The notes under the pieces: generated by a model | Told to the model about the DNA's origin: nothing | The model's database searches: none | Seen by the model: the letters and a program-made list of their open reading frames with translations, nothing else | Part shown: piece after piece, positions 1 to 8,131 of the stretch | How positions within the stretch are numbered: the first letter of the stretch is position 1 | How the letters are laid out: each line of letters begins with the position of its first letter | Source: Pyrinomonadaceae bacterium | GTDB lineage: Bacteria; Acidobacteriota; Blastocatellia; Pyrinomonadales; Pyrinomonadaceae | DNA: 13,330 bases | Reading direction: 5' to 3' | NCBI GenBank assembly: GCA_018060305.1 | Contig: JAGOWF010000045.1 | Location: 1 to 13,330, forward strand | Translations under genes and position numbers: made by a program

Positions 1-14
1 GCCGAAACAGTGTT

Positions 15-67
15 GGGCTAAAGCCCGATGATTTTTTAACCAGTCACCTCCAGCTAAAGCTGGAGGT
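15..67. repeat. Pair of REP-like palindromes with GCTAAAGC core
   Basis: Two perfect inverted repeats lie close together. The first, at 15-26, reads GGGC-TAAA-GCCC. The second, at 46-67, has 9-bp arms (ACCTCCAGC and GCTGGAGGT) around the same TAAA loop. Both are built on the 8-base core GCTAAAGC. Paired small palindromes with a common core are the usual form of REP/BIME elements. I infer that this is one such element; a genome-wide copy count is needed to prove it. There is no T-run after either stem, so a Rho-independent terminator is unlikely. Confidence 0.6.
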
Positions 68-140
68 AACTCATCAGGCGAAAGAAGGATTGATAGGCCA
101 CGGGAGACTCTCTTGCGTCTAATCTACAGCACGCTTTCAA

Positions 141-1427
141 ATGGCTGCGAGGCTTATGGACAGACGATATTTCATTAAACAAGGCGGCATCGGATTGGCG
201 AGTTTTGGCCTGATGGCGGCGGCTCCGAGGTTTTTGCATCAGTTTGCGGCGGCGCAGACGGCGGCGAAGGGTTACGGGAAAAAGAAGGTGCTGGTCACAA
301 TCTTTCAGCGCGGCGCAGTCGATGGGCTGAATATGGTGGTGCCGTATGGCGACGGTGAGTATTACAACCTGCGTCGCACGATCGCGATACCCGCGCCCGG
401 CAAGCCGAACGGCGCGATCGACCTCGACGGCTACTTTGGCCTAAATCCGTCGATGAAGCCGTTCGAGCACCTCTGGAAGGACAAGCGACTGGCGATCATA
501 AACGCTGCCGGCTCACCCGACAATACGCGTTCGCATTTTGACGCACAGGACTATATGGAATCGGGCACGCCCGGCTACAAAGGCACAAAGGACGGCTGGC
601 TCAATCGCGTACTGCAAACGACCGCAACGAAGGAAGCATCGCCGTTCCGTGCCGTTTCGATGACGCAATCCCTGCCTCGCTCGCTCTATGGCCGGGCTTC
701 GTCGGTCGCGATGACCAATCTTAGCGATTTCTCGATCAAGGCCGGACTCTACACGCGCGATCTCAAAGGCGGTTTTGAAGGGCTTTATCAACAGAATGCC
801 AAGGACACGCTCGGCGAGACGGGCAAGGAAACATTCGAGGCGGTCAACTACCTAAAACAGGCCAACCCGTCGCAAAACAAACCCGAGAATGGCGCCGTTT
901 ATCCGCCGTCTGCCCTCGGCCGCTCGCTGATGCAGATCGCTCAATTGATAAAGGCGGGCGTCGGTCTCGAGGTCGCGTTTGCAGAATCCGGCGGCTGGGA
1001 CACTCACACCAACCAGAGCAACGCACAGAATCCGTCAGCCGGCCAACTTGCAAATCTGCTGCGTGATCTCTCATCCGCAATAGCGGCATTCGCCACCGAT
1101 CTCGGCAAGCGTATGGACGATGTTGTGGTGATCACGATGAGCGAATTTGGCCGAACGGCCCGCGAAAACGGCAGCCGCGGCACCGACCACGGCCACGGCA
1201 ACTCGATGTTCGTGATCGGCAATACGGTCAAGGGCGCCAATGTCTATGGCGATTTTCGCGGACTAAAAAACGACAAGCTCTACGAAGGCCGCGACCTCGA
1301 TGTCACCACCGACTTTCGCGACGTCTTCGCTGAGGCCGCCCACAAGTGCATGGGCGCCAAAGATTTGGCAAAGGTCTTTCCAAACTATTCCGCGAGTAAG
1401 GAGAAGTTTAGGGGTTATTTAGACTAA
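141..1427 (+). CDS. DUF1501 family protein, probable Tat-exported
   Basis: This is a 428-residue protein of the DUF1501 family, whose members share an alkaline-phosphatase/sulfatase-like fold and are of unknown function. Residues 7-13 read DRRYFIK, a twin-arginine motif, followed by a hydrophobic stretch and an Ala-rich likely cleavage region near residues 36-40, so export as a folded protein through Tat is likely. Family hallmarks are HFDAQDYMESGTPG, WDTH at 286-289, the stretch MSEFGRTAR, and TDHGHGN at 348-354; the His and Asp residues probably bind metal. The ATG at 141 has no clear ribosome-binding site. The ATG at 156 lies directly before the twin-arginine motif and is a credible alternative start. 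DUF1501 genes often follow a DUF1800 gene; what lies left of the window is unknown. The gene is flanked on both sides by GCTAAAGC-core palindromes and converges on the toxin gene with a 10-bp gap. Confidence 0.93.
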   Translation: MAARLMDRRYFIKQGGIGLASFGLMAAAPRFLHQFAAAQTAAKGYGKKKVLVTIFQRGAVDGLNMVVPYGDGEYYNLRRTIAIPAPGKPNGAIDLDGYFGLNPSMKPFEHLWKDKRLAIINAAGSPDNTRSHFDAQDYMESGTPGYKGTKDGWLNRVLQTTATKEASPFRAVSMTQSLPRSLYGRASSVAMTNLSDFSIKAGLYTRDLKGGFEGLYQQNAKDTLGETGKETFEAVNYLKQANPSQNKPENGAVYPPSALGRSLMQIAQLIKAGVGLEVAFAESGGWDTHTNQSNAQNPSAGQLANLLRDLSSAIAAFATDLGKRMDDVVVITMSEFGRTARENGSRGTDHGHGNSMFVIGNTVKGANVYGDFRGLKNDKLYEGRDLDVTTDFRDVFAEAAHKCMGAKDLAKVFPNYSASKEKFRGYLD

Positions 1428-1445
1428 GGCGAAGGCTTTAGCGCC
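1428..1445. repeat. Degenerate GCTAAAGC-core palindrome
   Basis: GGCG (1428-1431) and CGCC (1442-1445) form a short inverted repeat. Bases 1435-1442 read GCTTTAGC, the reverse complement of the core in the two palindromes at 15-67. It may be a decayed third copy in opposite orientation on the other side of the DUF1501 gene. It overlaps the stop codon of the toxin gene (1438-1440). The stem is too short, and lacks a T-run, to be called a terminator. Confidence 0.35.
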
Positions 1446-1707
1446 GGTAAACCTCGCGTCTATGACCGATCTTAATAACTAACACGATCAGTTGTTCGTT
1501 GCGCAGCTCATAAACAACTCGGTAATCTCCCAATCTAATGCGGTACAAGCTGTCCGCGCCTTTGAGTTTCTTAACTTTCAATAATTCTGAAAATGGATTC
1601 TGGGCGAGCAGACTCAGGGCTTCGGCGATCTTGACCTGTAATTTGGCGGCCAATCGATCAAACTCCTTTTGGGCACTTTTGACGAACTCAACCGTATACG
1701 TCGCCAT
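1438..1707 (-). CDS. RelE/ParE family toxin of a type II toxin-antitoxin pair
   Basis: This 89-residue protein matches the RelE/ParE superfamily in size and layout. It starts with ATYTVEFVKSAQKEFDRL, has a middle helix region, and ends with YRIRLGDYRVVYEL and then GHRREVYRR, the conserved basic and C-terminal segments of RelE-type ribosome-dependent endoribonucleases. Whether it cleaves mRNA (RelE-like) or acts on gyrase (ParE-like) cannot be decided from sequence alone; the GDYRVVYE and GHRxxVY motifs favour RelE. I chose the ATG at 1707. An in-frame TTG at 1710 adds one residue but sits only 3 bp after the antitoxin stop. The gene is second in a two-gene operon, antitoxin first, with a 6-bp gap. 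It converges on the DUF1501 gene. Confidence 0.9.
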   Translation of the reverse strand: MATYTVEFVKSAQKEFDRLAAKLQVKIAEALSLLAQNPFSELLKVKKLKGADSLYRIRLGDYRVVYELRNEQLIVLVIKIGHRREVYRR

Positions 1708-1713
1708 CAATAT

Positions 1714-1932
1714 TTACCGTTCTTGGATACTCGCCAGAACCTCCTCCAGAGAGACGGTGTTCTCATTACGTCTCGCATGATATGCCTCGAGATCGATCTC
1801 ATCCTCGAGTTGCTCGACTAGAGCTTGCTCGATCAAATAACGCAATTTGATACCTCGTCGTTTGCAAAAGCTCACCAGGGCATCCTTTACGCGGGCATCG
1901 ATGATCGTCGAGAGGGTAGTGGTTTCATTCAT
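1714..1932 (-). CDS. Ribbon-helix-helix antitoxin
   Basis: This 72-residue protein begins MNETTTLSTIIDARVK, the beta strand and first helix of a ribbon-helix-helix (CopG/Arc-like) DNA-binding domain. It continues with FCKRRGIKLRYLIEQALVEQLED, the second helix, then an acidic C-terminal tail (DEIDLEAYHARRNENTVSLEEVL) likely to wrap the toxin. It lies directly upstream of the RelE/ParE toxin in the same operon, the usual antitoxin-first order. Antitoxins of this fold usually bind their own promoter as dimers; the AT-rich repeats around the start codon (1927-1961) are a plausible operator. No Shine-Dalgarno sequence precedes the ATG, in keeping with a leaderless mRNA. The pair sits 44 bp downstream of argG on the same strand. 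Confidence 0.9.
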   Translation of the reverse strand: MNETTTLSTIIDARVKDALVSFCKRRGIKLRYLIEQALVEQLEDEIDLEAYHARRNENTVSLEEVLASIQER

Positions 1933-1961
1933 AATAATGAATTATAATGAAAATAAATGAA
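1927..1961. promoter_or_regulatory. Candidate antitoxin operator with 10-bp-phased repeats
   Basis: ATTCAT (1927-1932) and ATGAAT (1937-1942) form an inverted repeat around AATA that covers the antitoxin start codon. ATAATGAA occurs at 1934-1941 and again at 1944-1951, with a looser ATAAATGAA at 1953-1961, giving repeats spaced about one helical turn. Ribbon-helix-helix repressors typically bind such phased short repeats, so autoregulation is a reasonable inference. The region is very AT-rich, so some of this could be compositional. Confidence 0.4.
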
Positions 1962-1968
1962 AACTCAA
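1941..1968 (-). promoter_or_regulatory. Sigma70-type promoter of the toxin-antitoxin operon
   Basis: On the minus strand, TTGAGT (1968-1963) and a perfect TATAAT (1946-1941) are separated by 16 bp. Transcription would start near 1935, only about 3 nt before the antitoxin ATG at 1932. The transcript would then be leaderless, which fits the absence of a ribosome-binding site. The spacing and -10 match are seen directly; activity is inferred. Confidence 0.6.
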
Positions 1969-1976
1969 CCGGAATA

Positions 1977-3173
1977 TCATTCCATATTCCGCAGCCTTAG
2001 TCTGAGAGCCTGCAGCTTGATAAACCCTTCCGCGTCGTGCTGATCGTAAGCTCCGGCGTCGTCCTCGAATGTGGCTATGCGTTCGCGGTAGAGCGAGTTT
2101 GGCGAGCGGCGGCCGGTGACGATCGTATTGCCCTTGTAAAGTCTGACGCGGACATCGCCGGTGACGGTTTCCTGCGTATCGTCGATCAGCTTTCGCATGA
2201 TCTCGAATTCCGGAGCGAACCAGAATCCGTAATACACCGATTCGGCGAACTTCGTGCTCAGGCTGTCACGCAGCCGCATCACTTCGCGATCCATTGTTAT
2301 CGATTCGAGCGCGCGGTGGGCGGCCATCAGGATGGAAACGCCGGGCGTCTCGTAAACGCCGCGCGACTTCATCCCGACAAATCGGTTCTCGACCAGATCG
2401 ACGCGGCCGATGCCGTGTTCGCCGCCAAGATAGTTGAGCCTTGACAACAGATCGACCGGGCCATGGGCGACGCCGTCGATGGCGACAGGCTCGCCTTTTT
2501 CGAATGAGATCATTATCTCCTGAGCGGTATCGGGCGCATCCTCGGGCGACGTCGTCATCAGAAAAATATCTTCCGGCGGCGCGGCCCACGGGTCTTCGAG
2601 AATACCGCCCTCGTAGCTGACGTGCATTAGATTCCGATCCATCGAATAGGGTTTTTCGGCGGTTGCTGTGACGGAAATACCATGTTTTTCGCAATATGTG
2701 ATCAAGTCAGAGCGGCCCTTGAAATCCCAATGCCGCCACGGAGCGACGACCGTAATATCGGGCTGGAGTGCGTAATAGGTCAGTTCAAAGCGCACTTGAT
2801 CGTTGCCCTTGCCGGTGGCTCCGTGGGCGACTGCGTCGGCTCCTTCGCGTTGGGCGATCTCGATCTGGCGCTTGGCGATCACGGGCCGCGCGAGCGATGT
2901 TCCGAGCAGATAAGCGCCCTCGTAAACCGCATTCGCCTTGACGGCCGTCCATACAAAGTTGCGGACAAATTCTTCGCGAAGGTCCTCGACGTAGAGTTTT
3001 GACGCACCGGTCGCAAGCGCCTTTTCTTCGAGCCCGCTGAGTTCCTCGCCCTGTCCGACGTCGGCGCAGTAGCAGATGACCTCGCAGTCATAGGTATCCT
3101 TCAGCCACAGCAGCATTGCCGATGTGTCGAGGCCGCCTGAATAGGCGAGAACGATCTTATTTATCTTCGTCAT
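1977..3173 (-). CDS. argG: Argininosuccinate synthase
   Basis: This enzyme joins citrulline and aspartate using ATP to form argininosuccinate, the seventh step of arginine synthesis, in the cytoplasm. The 398-residue length is typical. The start MTKINKIVLAYSGGLDTS contains the N-type ATP pyrophosphatase P-loop SGGLDTS (residues 12-18). GTSLARPVIAK (91-101) and HGATGKGNDQVRFE (117-130) are family signatures that bind citrulline, aspartate and ATP. The reading frame stays open upstream to 3464, but that extension crosses the divergent promoter region and argH on the other strand. The true start is the ATG at 3173, where homology begins. No clear ribosome-binding site precedes it; the upstream bases are T-rich. 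The gene is divergent from argH with 87 bp between them. Confidence 0.97.
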   Translation of the reverse strand: MTKINKIVLAYSGGLDTSAMLLWLKDTYDCEVICYCADVGQGEELSGLEEKALATGASKLYVEDLREEFVRNFVWTAVKANAVYEGAYLLGTSLARPVIAKRQIEIAQREGADAVAHGATGKGNDQVRFELTYYALQPDITVVAPWRHWDFKGRSDLITYCEKHGISVTATAEKPYSMDRNLMHVSYEGGILEDPWAAPPEDIFLMTTSPEDAPDTAQEIMISFEKGEPVAIDGVAHGPVDLLSRLNYLGGEHGIGRVDLVENRFVGMKSRGVYETPGVSILMAAHRALESITMDREVMRLRDSLSTKFAESVYYGFWFAPEFEIMRKLIDDTQETVTGDVRVRLYKGNTIVTGRRSPNSLYRERIATFEDDAGAYDQHDAEGFIKLQALRLRLRNME

Positions 3174-3183
3174 CGATAAAAAG

Positions 3184-3218
3184 TAGCTGATAGCCGATAG
3201 CTGTGAGCTAGTAGCTAT
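3184..3218. repeat. Heptanucleotide tandem repeat in the argG-argH intergenic region
   Basis: Five consecutive 7-base units read TAGCTGA, TAGCCGA, TAGCTGT, GAGCTAG, TAGCTAT. The first three differ at single positions and the last two are more decayed. The repeat occupies the argG leader, 11 bp before its start codon. It resembles short tandemly repeated repetitive sequences found between genes in several bacterial phyla; that likeness is from memory and not tested here. Confidence 0.6.
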
Positions 3219-3230
3219 ACTCTCCAAATC

Positions 3231-3246
3231 GGCTACAATTATAGCC
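3231..3246. promoter_or_regulatory. Palindrome over the divergent argG/argH promoter region
   Basis: GGCTACAATTATAGCC is a 16-bp palindrome with one mismatched pair. It holds TACAAT (3234-3239), a possible -10 for argH on the plus strand, and TATAAT read on the minus strand (3243-3238), a possible -10 for argG. No convincing -35 boxes were found at the right distance. A regulator bound here could control both genes together, which is an inference. It does not resemble the classical ArgR box. Confidence 0.4.
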
Positions 3247-3260
3247 GCACGGAGATAAGG

Positions 3261-4646
3261 ATGACCAAAGATGCGCGGCTGTGGGGCGGCCGATTTAGCG
3301 AGGCACCGCACGAGACGTTTGCCGAGTTCAATGATTCGTTTAGGTTTGATCGTCGGCTGTTCGCGGCCGACGTTGGCACAAGCATCGCCCATGCGAATGG
3401 CCTTGGCCGTGCCGGCGTTATCACGCGCGAAGAGGCCGATGCGATCGTCGGCGGTTTGACCCAACTATTGATCGATGCCGAGAATGCGTCAGATTTCTTT
3501 GCTTCGGCGGCGGAGGATGTTCACACATTCATAGAGGTAAAACTGATCGAGGCGATAGGTGAGACGGGCCGGAAATTGCATACGGGCCGCAGCCGCAACG
3601 ATCAAGTCGCAACGGCTTTGCGGCTTTGGCTGCGTGAGGAGATCGAGGCTATCGCGGGCCTTATCAGGGATCTGCAGGCGGCCCTTGTGGACATCGCCGA
3701 GGGCTATCGCGATGCCGTCATGCCCGGCTACACGCACCTGCAGCGTGCACAGCCGATATTGTTTGCTCACTGGTGCCTAGCGTATTTTGAGATGCTAAAG
3801 CGCGACCGCGGACGGCTGGGCGAGGTGTTCACACGCGTCAATATCATGCCGCTCGGCTCAGGTGCGCTTGCCGGCACAGGCTTTCCGATCGACCGTGAGG
3901 CGGTCGCGGCAGAGTTAGGGTTTGACGGTGTGTCGGCCAATAGCCTGGATGCGGTCTCTGACCGTGATTTTGCGGTCGAGTTTTTAGCGGCGTGTTCCGT
4001 GATAATGGTGCATCTCTCGCGAATGGCCGAGGACCTTATTATTTACGCGTCGGCGGAGTTTGGTTTTGTGACATTGAATGATGCCGTGTCGTCAGGTTCG
4101 AGCCTGATGCCGCAGAAAAAGAATCCTGACGCTCTCGAACTGCTTCGCGGAAAGGCGGGCCGCGTATTCGGCAATACGATTACATTGCTCACGATGCTCA
4201 AGGGCCTCCCGCTCGCGTACAACAAGGATATGCAGGAGGACAAGGAGACACTTTTCGATACGGTTAATACCGTTAAGATCAGCTTGCGTGCCGCCGCAAT
4301 AGTTGTCGAGAACATTGTCGTGAATGAGGAGGCGACGGCTACTGCCGCCGCAAGCGGTTATCTCAACGCAACGGAGCTTGCCAATTATCTGGTGCGAAAG
4401 GGCGTGCCGTTTCGCACGGCGCATGAGGCGGTCGGCAAGGCGGTGCTTTACGCCCTAGGCGAAGGTAAGGAACTGAATGAATTAGGTGTTGACGAACTTC
4501 GACAATTTGCGGCCGAGATCGACGACGATGTCCGTGATTCGCTAACGATCGAAGCCGCTCTTGCAGCCAGGTCGGCCACCGGCGGCACGTCGCCGCAGCG
4601 AGTTGCGGAAGCGCTGCGGGCGGCCCGCGAATATTTGAGTAACTGA
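3261..4646 (+). CDS. argH: Argininosuccinate lyase
   Basis: This enzyme splits argininosuccinate into arginine and fumarate, the last step of arginine synthesis. It is a 461-residue homotetrameric member of the fumarase/aspartase superfamily, and the length is standard. It begins with LWGGRF and has TGRSRNDQVAT, the substrate loop. GYTHLQRAQP carries the conserved His159, and SGSSLMPQKKNPD (about 278-290) is the superfamily signature with the mobile-loop catalytic serine. The start ATG follows GGAG at 3251-3254 with a 6-nt gap to the codon. The stop codon at 4644-4646 directly abuts the next ATG at 4647, so the thioesterase and tilS are probably co-transcribed with argH. The gene is divergent from argG, giving a split arginine module. 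Confidence 0.98.
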   Translation: MTKDARLWGGRFSEAPHETFAEFNDSFRFDRRLFAADVGTSIAHANGLGRAGVITREEADAIVGGLTQLLIDAENASDFFASAAEDVHTFIEVKLIEAIGETGRKLHTGRSRNDQVATALRLWLREEIEAIAGLIRDLQAALVDIAEGYRDAVMPGYTHLQRAQPILFAHWCLAYFEMLKRDRGRLGEVFTRVNIMPLGSGALAGTGFPIDREAVAAELGFDGVSANSLDAVSDRDFAVEFLAACSVIMVHLSRMAEDLIIYASAEFGFVTLNDAVSSGSSLMPQKKNPDALELLRGKAGRVFGNTITLLTMLKGLPLAYNKDMQEDKETLFDTVNTVKISLRAAAIVVENIVVNEEATATAAASGYLNATELANYLVRKGVPFRTAHEAVGKAVLYALGEGKELNELGVDELRQFAAEIDDDVRDSLTIEAALAARSATGGTSPQRVAEALRAAREYLSN

Positions 4647-5069
4647 ATGGACAAGACAAAGCTCCTCAAGGACATTGCCAATAACGAGATGCTCCGGTTT
4701 CTCGGCGTCAACATCGACGTTGCGGAGGCTGACCGAGTAGTGCTGACGATGGAAGTAACAACAAAAGCCCATCAATACCTCGGCATTATGAACGGCGGCA
4801 TCTCACTTTTTCTCGCGGAGACGGCCGCGTCGATCGGCGTTGTCGCGGGAGCAGACCTGACCAAGGTCACGCCCGTCGGTATCGAGATAAATGCAAATCA
4901 CCTGCGGGCCGTAAGCAAGGGCATCATTACCGTCGAGGCGCGGCCGATCTATACCGGAAAGGCAATGAGCGTTTGGGGTATCAACATCACCAATGATCGC
5001 GGCAAGCTCGTCTGCACATCGCGCATCACGCTGCTCCACCAAAAGAGGGCCGTATACCAGCCGTCGTGA
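4647..5069 (+). CDS. PaaI-type hotdog-fold thioesterase
   Basis: This 140-residue protein fits the PaaI/EntH branch of hotdog-fold acyl-CoA thioesterases, which hydrolyse acyl-CoA or related thioesters as tetramers. The core reads HQYLGIMNGGISLFLAETAAS (42-62), which aligns with the family pattern of Gln, then HGG, then LAE; Glu58 would be the catalytic base. The family histidine before GG is Asn49 here, a substitution also seen in PaaI-like subgroups. GIEINANHLRAV and the late strand SRITLLHQK complete the fold. The substrate cannot be named. It starts immediately after the argH stop, and its own stop overlaps the tilS start by 4 bases (GTGA), so it is in one operon with them. A shared pathway with arginine or tRNA modification is not implied. 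Confidence 0.88.
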   Translation: MDKTKLLKDIANNEMLRFLGVNIDVAEADRVVLTMEVTTKAHQYLGIMNGGISLFLAETAASIGVVAGADLTKVTPVGIEINANHLRAVSKGIITVEARPIYTGKAMSVWGINITNDRGKLVCTSRITLLHQKRAVYQPS

Positions 5070-6031
5070 ACACATTCTTGCGCAGCCTGATCACCGAATG
5101 GCGTCGGCTCGAACTGCCGACCGAGGGCGAGACCTTCATTCTCGGCGTCTCGGGCGGCGCCGATTCGGTTAGCCTGCTTCTCGCAATAGATGAACTCAAA
5201 AAGGCGGGTAAGCTCGATCACCGCATTATCGCGGCACACTTTAACCACAAGCTGCGGGGCGATGAGAGCGATGCGGATGAGAAATATGTCCGCCAGCTTA
5301 CGACCGAGCGACGTATCGAATTTGCTCTGGGCAATGCCGAGATCAACATTGGCGGCAATCTCGAGCAGAACGCGCGCATCGCTCGATACGAGTTTCTCAC
5401 GAGCACCGCCGACAGCGTCGGAGCGCTTGCCGTCCTTACTGCCCACACGATGAACGACCAGGCCGAGACATTCCTGATGAATCTCATCCGCGGCAGCGGG
5501 CCGGCGGGCCTGTGCGGGATCAGGCCTGTGCGTCAGTTCGCGGATTCCGGGCTTTCGCTCGTCCGTCCGCTGCTGACATGGGCAAAACGCGAGAATACCG
5601 AGCGATTTTGCCGTGATCTCGGTATCGATTATTGCTACGACACGATGAATGACGACACGGCGTTCAAACGCGTGCGCATCAGGAAGATACTCCTGCCGCT
5701 GCTCGAGGACATGAACCCGAACATTATTGAAACCCTTGCTAACACCGCCGGCCTGATGCAGGGTGCAGCACCTGTCGAAACGGCCGAGATCGTCGAAACG
5801 GATGGATTAGCGCTCGCAGCTTTGAGAGAACTCCCGCAATCGACGCTTTACGCGACGATCCGCGATTGGCTCAAGCGGCATCGCGGCAACGCGCGTTCGC
5901 TGCAGTTGAAACATATCCAGGCGATCGAGCGTTTGGTCAAGAGTGCGAAAAGCGGGCGTGTTGCACAGGTTCCAGGCGGACGGGTCGTCAAATCGGGCGG
6001 CCGACTGCGATACGAAGAGAATAAGGGTTGA
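5066..6031 (+). CDS. tilS: tRNA(Ile)-lysidine synthase
   Basis: This enzyme attaches lysine to C34 of the tRNA-Ile with anticodon CAU, changing it to read AUA, an essential decoding step. The 321-residue protein has the ATP pyrophosphatase P-loop SGGADS (29-34), then AAHFNHKLRGDESD (56-69), AHTMNDQAET (126-135) followed by IRGSGPAGLCGIRP, and KRVRIRKILLPLL (201-213). These appear in the family order. The usual HHxDDQ motif is HTMNDQ here, with the DQ retained. The protein is short: the C-terminal tRNA-binding domain of E. coli-type TilS is absent or vestigial, as in known compact TilS enzymes. The GTG start at 5066 overlaps the thioesterase stop, implying translational coupling. It is followed by ftsH, a conserved neighbour of tilS. 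Confidence 0.95.
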   Translation: MNTFLRSLITEWRRLELPTEGETFILGVSGGADSVSLLLAIDELKKAGKLDHRIIAAHFNHKLRGDESDADEKYVRQLTTERRIEFALGNAEINIGGNLEQNARIARYEFLTSTADSVGALAVLTAHTMNDQAETFLMNLIRGSGPAGLCGIRPVRQFADSGLSLVRPLLTWAKRENTERFCRDLGIDYCYDTMNDDTAFKRVRIRKILLPLLEDMNPNIIETLANTAGLMQGAAPVETAEIVETDGLALAALRELPQSTLYATIRDWLKRHRGNARSLQLKHIQAIERLVKSAKSGRVAQVPGGRVVKSGGRLRYEENKG

Positions 6032-6098
6032 TAATTGAGTTTTCGCCCCGTAGAATCGAATATTGGCGCGTAGCCGGGTGTCGCCATTGACCGAACAA

Positions 6099-6133
6099 CG
6101 CCCGGAGGGCGGCTTTCATCCAATGAAAGCTGC
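6099..6133 (+). promoter_or_regulatory. Two adjacent hairpins in the ftsH leader
   Basis: The 120-bp gap between tilS and ftsH ends in two stems. CGCCC-GGA-GGGCG spans 6099-6111. GCTTTCAT-CCA-ATGAAAGC spans 6112-6130 and can be extended to 6109-6133 by three more pairs (one G-U). The extension uses bases of the first stem, so the extended forms compete. The second stem ends 3-6 nt before the GGAGG ribosome-binding site (6137-6141). No T-run follows, so termination is not indicated. A role in ftsH translation, or an intergenic repeat remnant, are both possible. Confidence 0.45.
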
Positions 6134-6151
6134 ATCGGAGGCATTTGAATT

Positions 6152-8068
<1,917 letters not shown>

Positions 8069-8091
8069 GTATCAAGCACAGTTGCTTATTA

Positions 8092-8121
8092 GCCCTATAG
8101 GTCGTATATGACCTATAGGGC
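8092..8121. repeat. Near-perfect 30-bp palindrome at the folP start
   Basis: GCCCTATAGGTC (8092-8103) and its exact complement GACCTATAGGGC (8110-8121) flank a 6-base centre. The centre is itself self-complementary except for one G-T pair. Each arm contains the 8-bp palindrome CCTATAGG, so the element is both a direct and an inverted repeat. The ATG at 8108-8110 lies in the centre. In RNA it would form a strong hairpin over that codon. It may be an intergenic repeat or an operator; no T-run supports a terminator. Confidence 0.7.
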
Positions 8122-8131
8122 CAATTACTTT

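Noticed and set aside
1428..1447. Rho-independent terminator between DUF1501 and the toxin gene
   Set aside because: The stem is only 4 bp and no T-run follows on either strand.
3174..3464. N-terminal extension of argG to about 495 residues
   Set aside because: The added part has no family homology, reads through the heptamer repeat and the argH start region on the opposite strand, and the standard argG N-terminus begins at the ATG at 3173.
6035..6064. Promoter upstream of ftsH (TTGAGT at 6035-6040)
   Set aside because: Only a poor -10 (AATATT at 6059-6064) is present at a fitting distance; TAGAAT at 6051-6056 is too close. Not strong enough to annotate.
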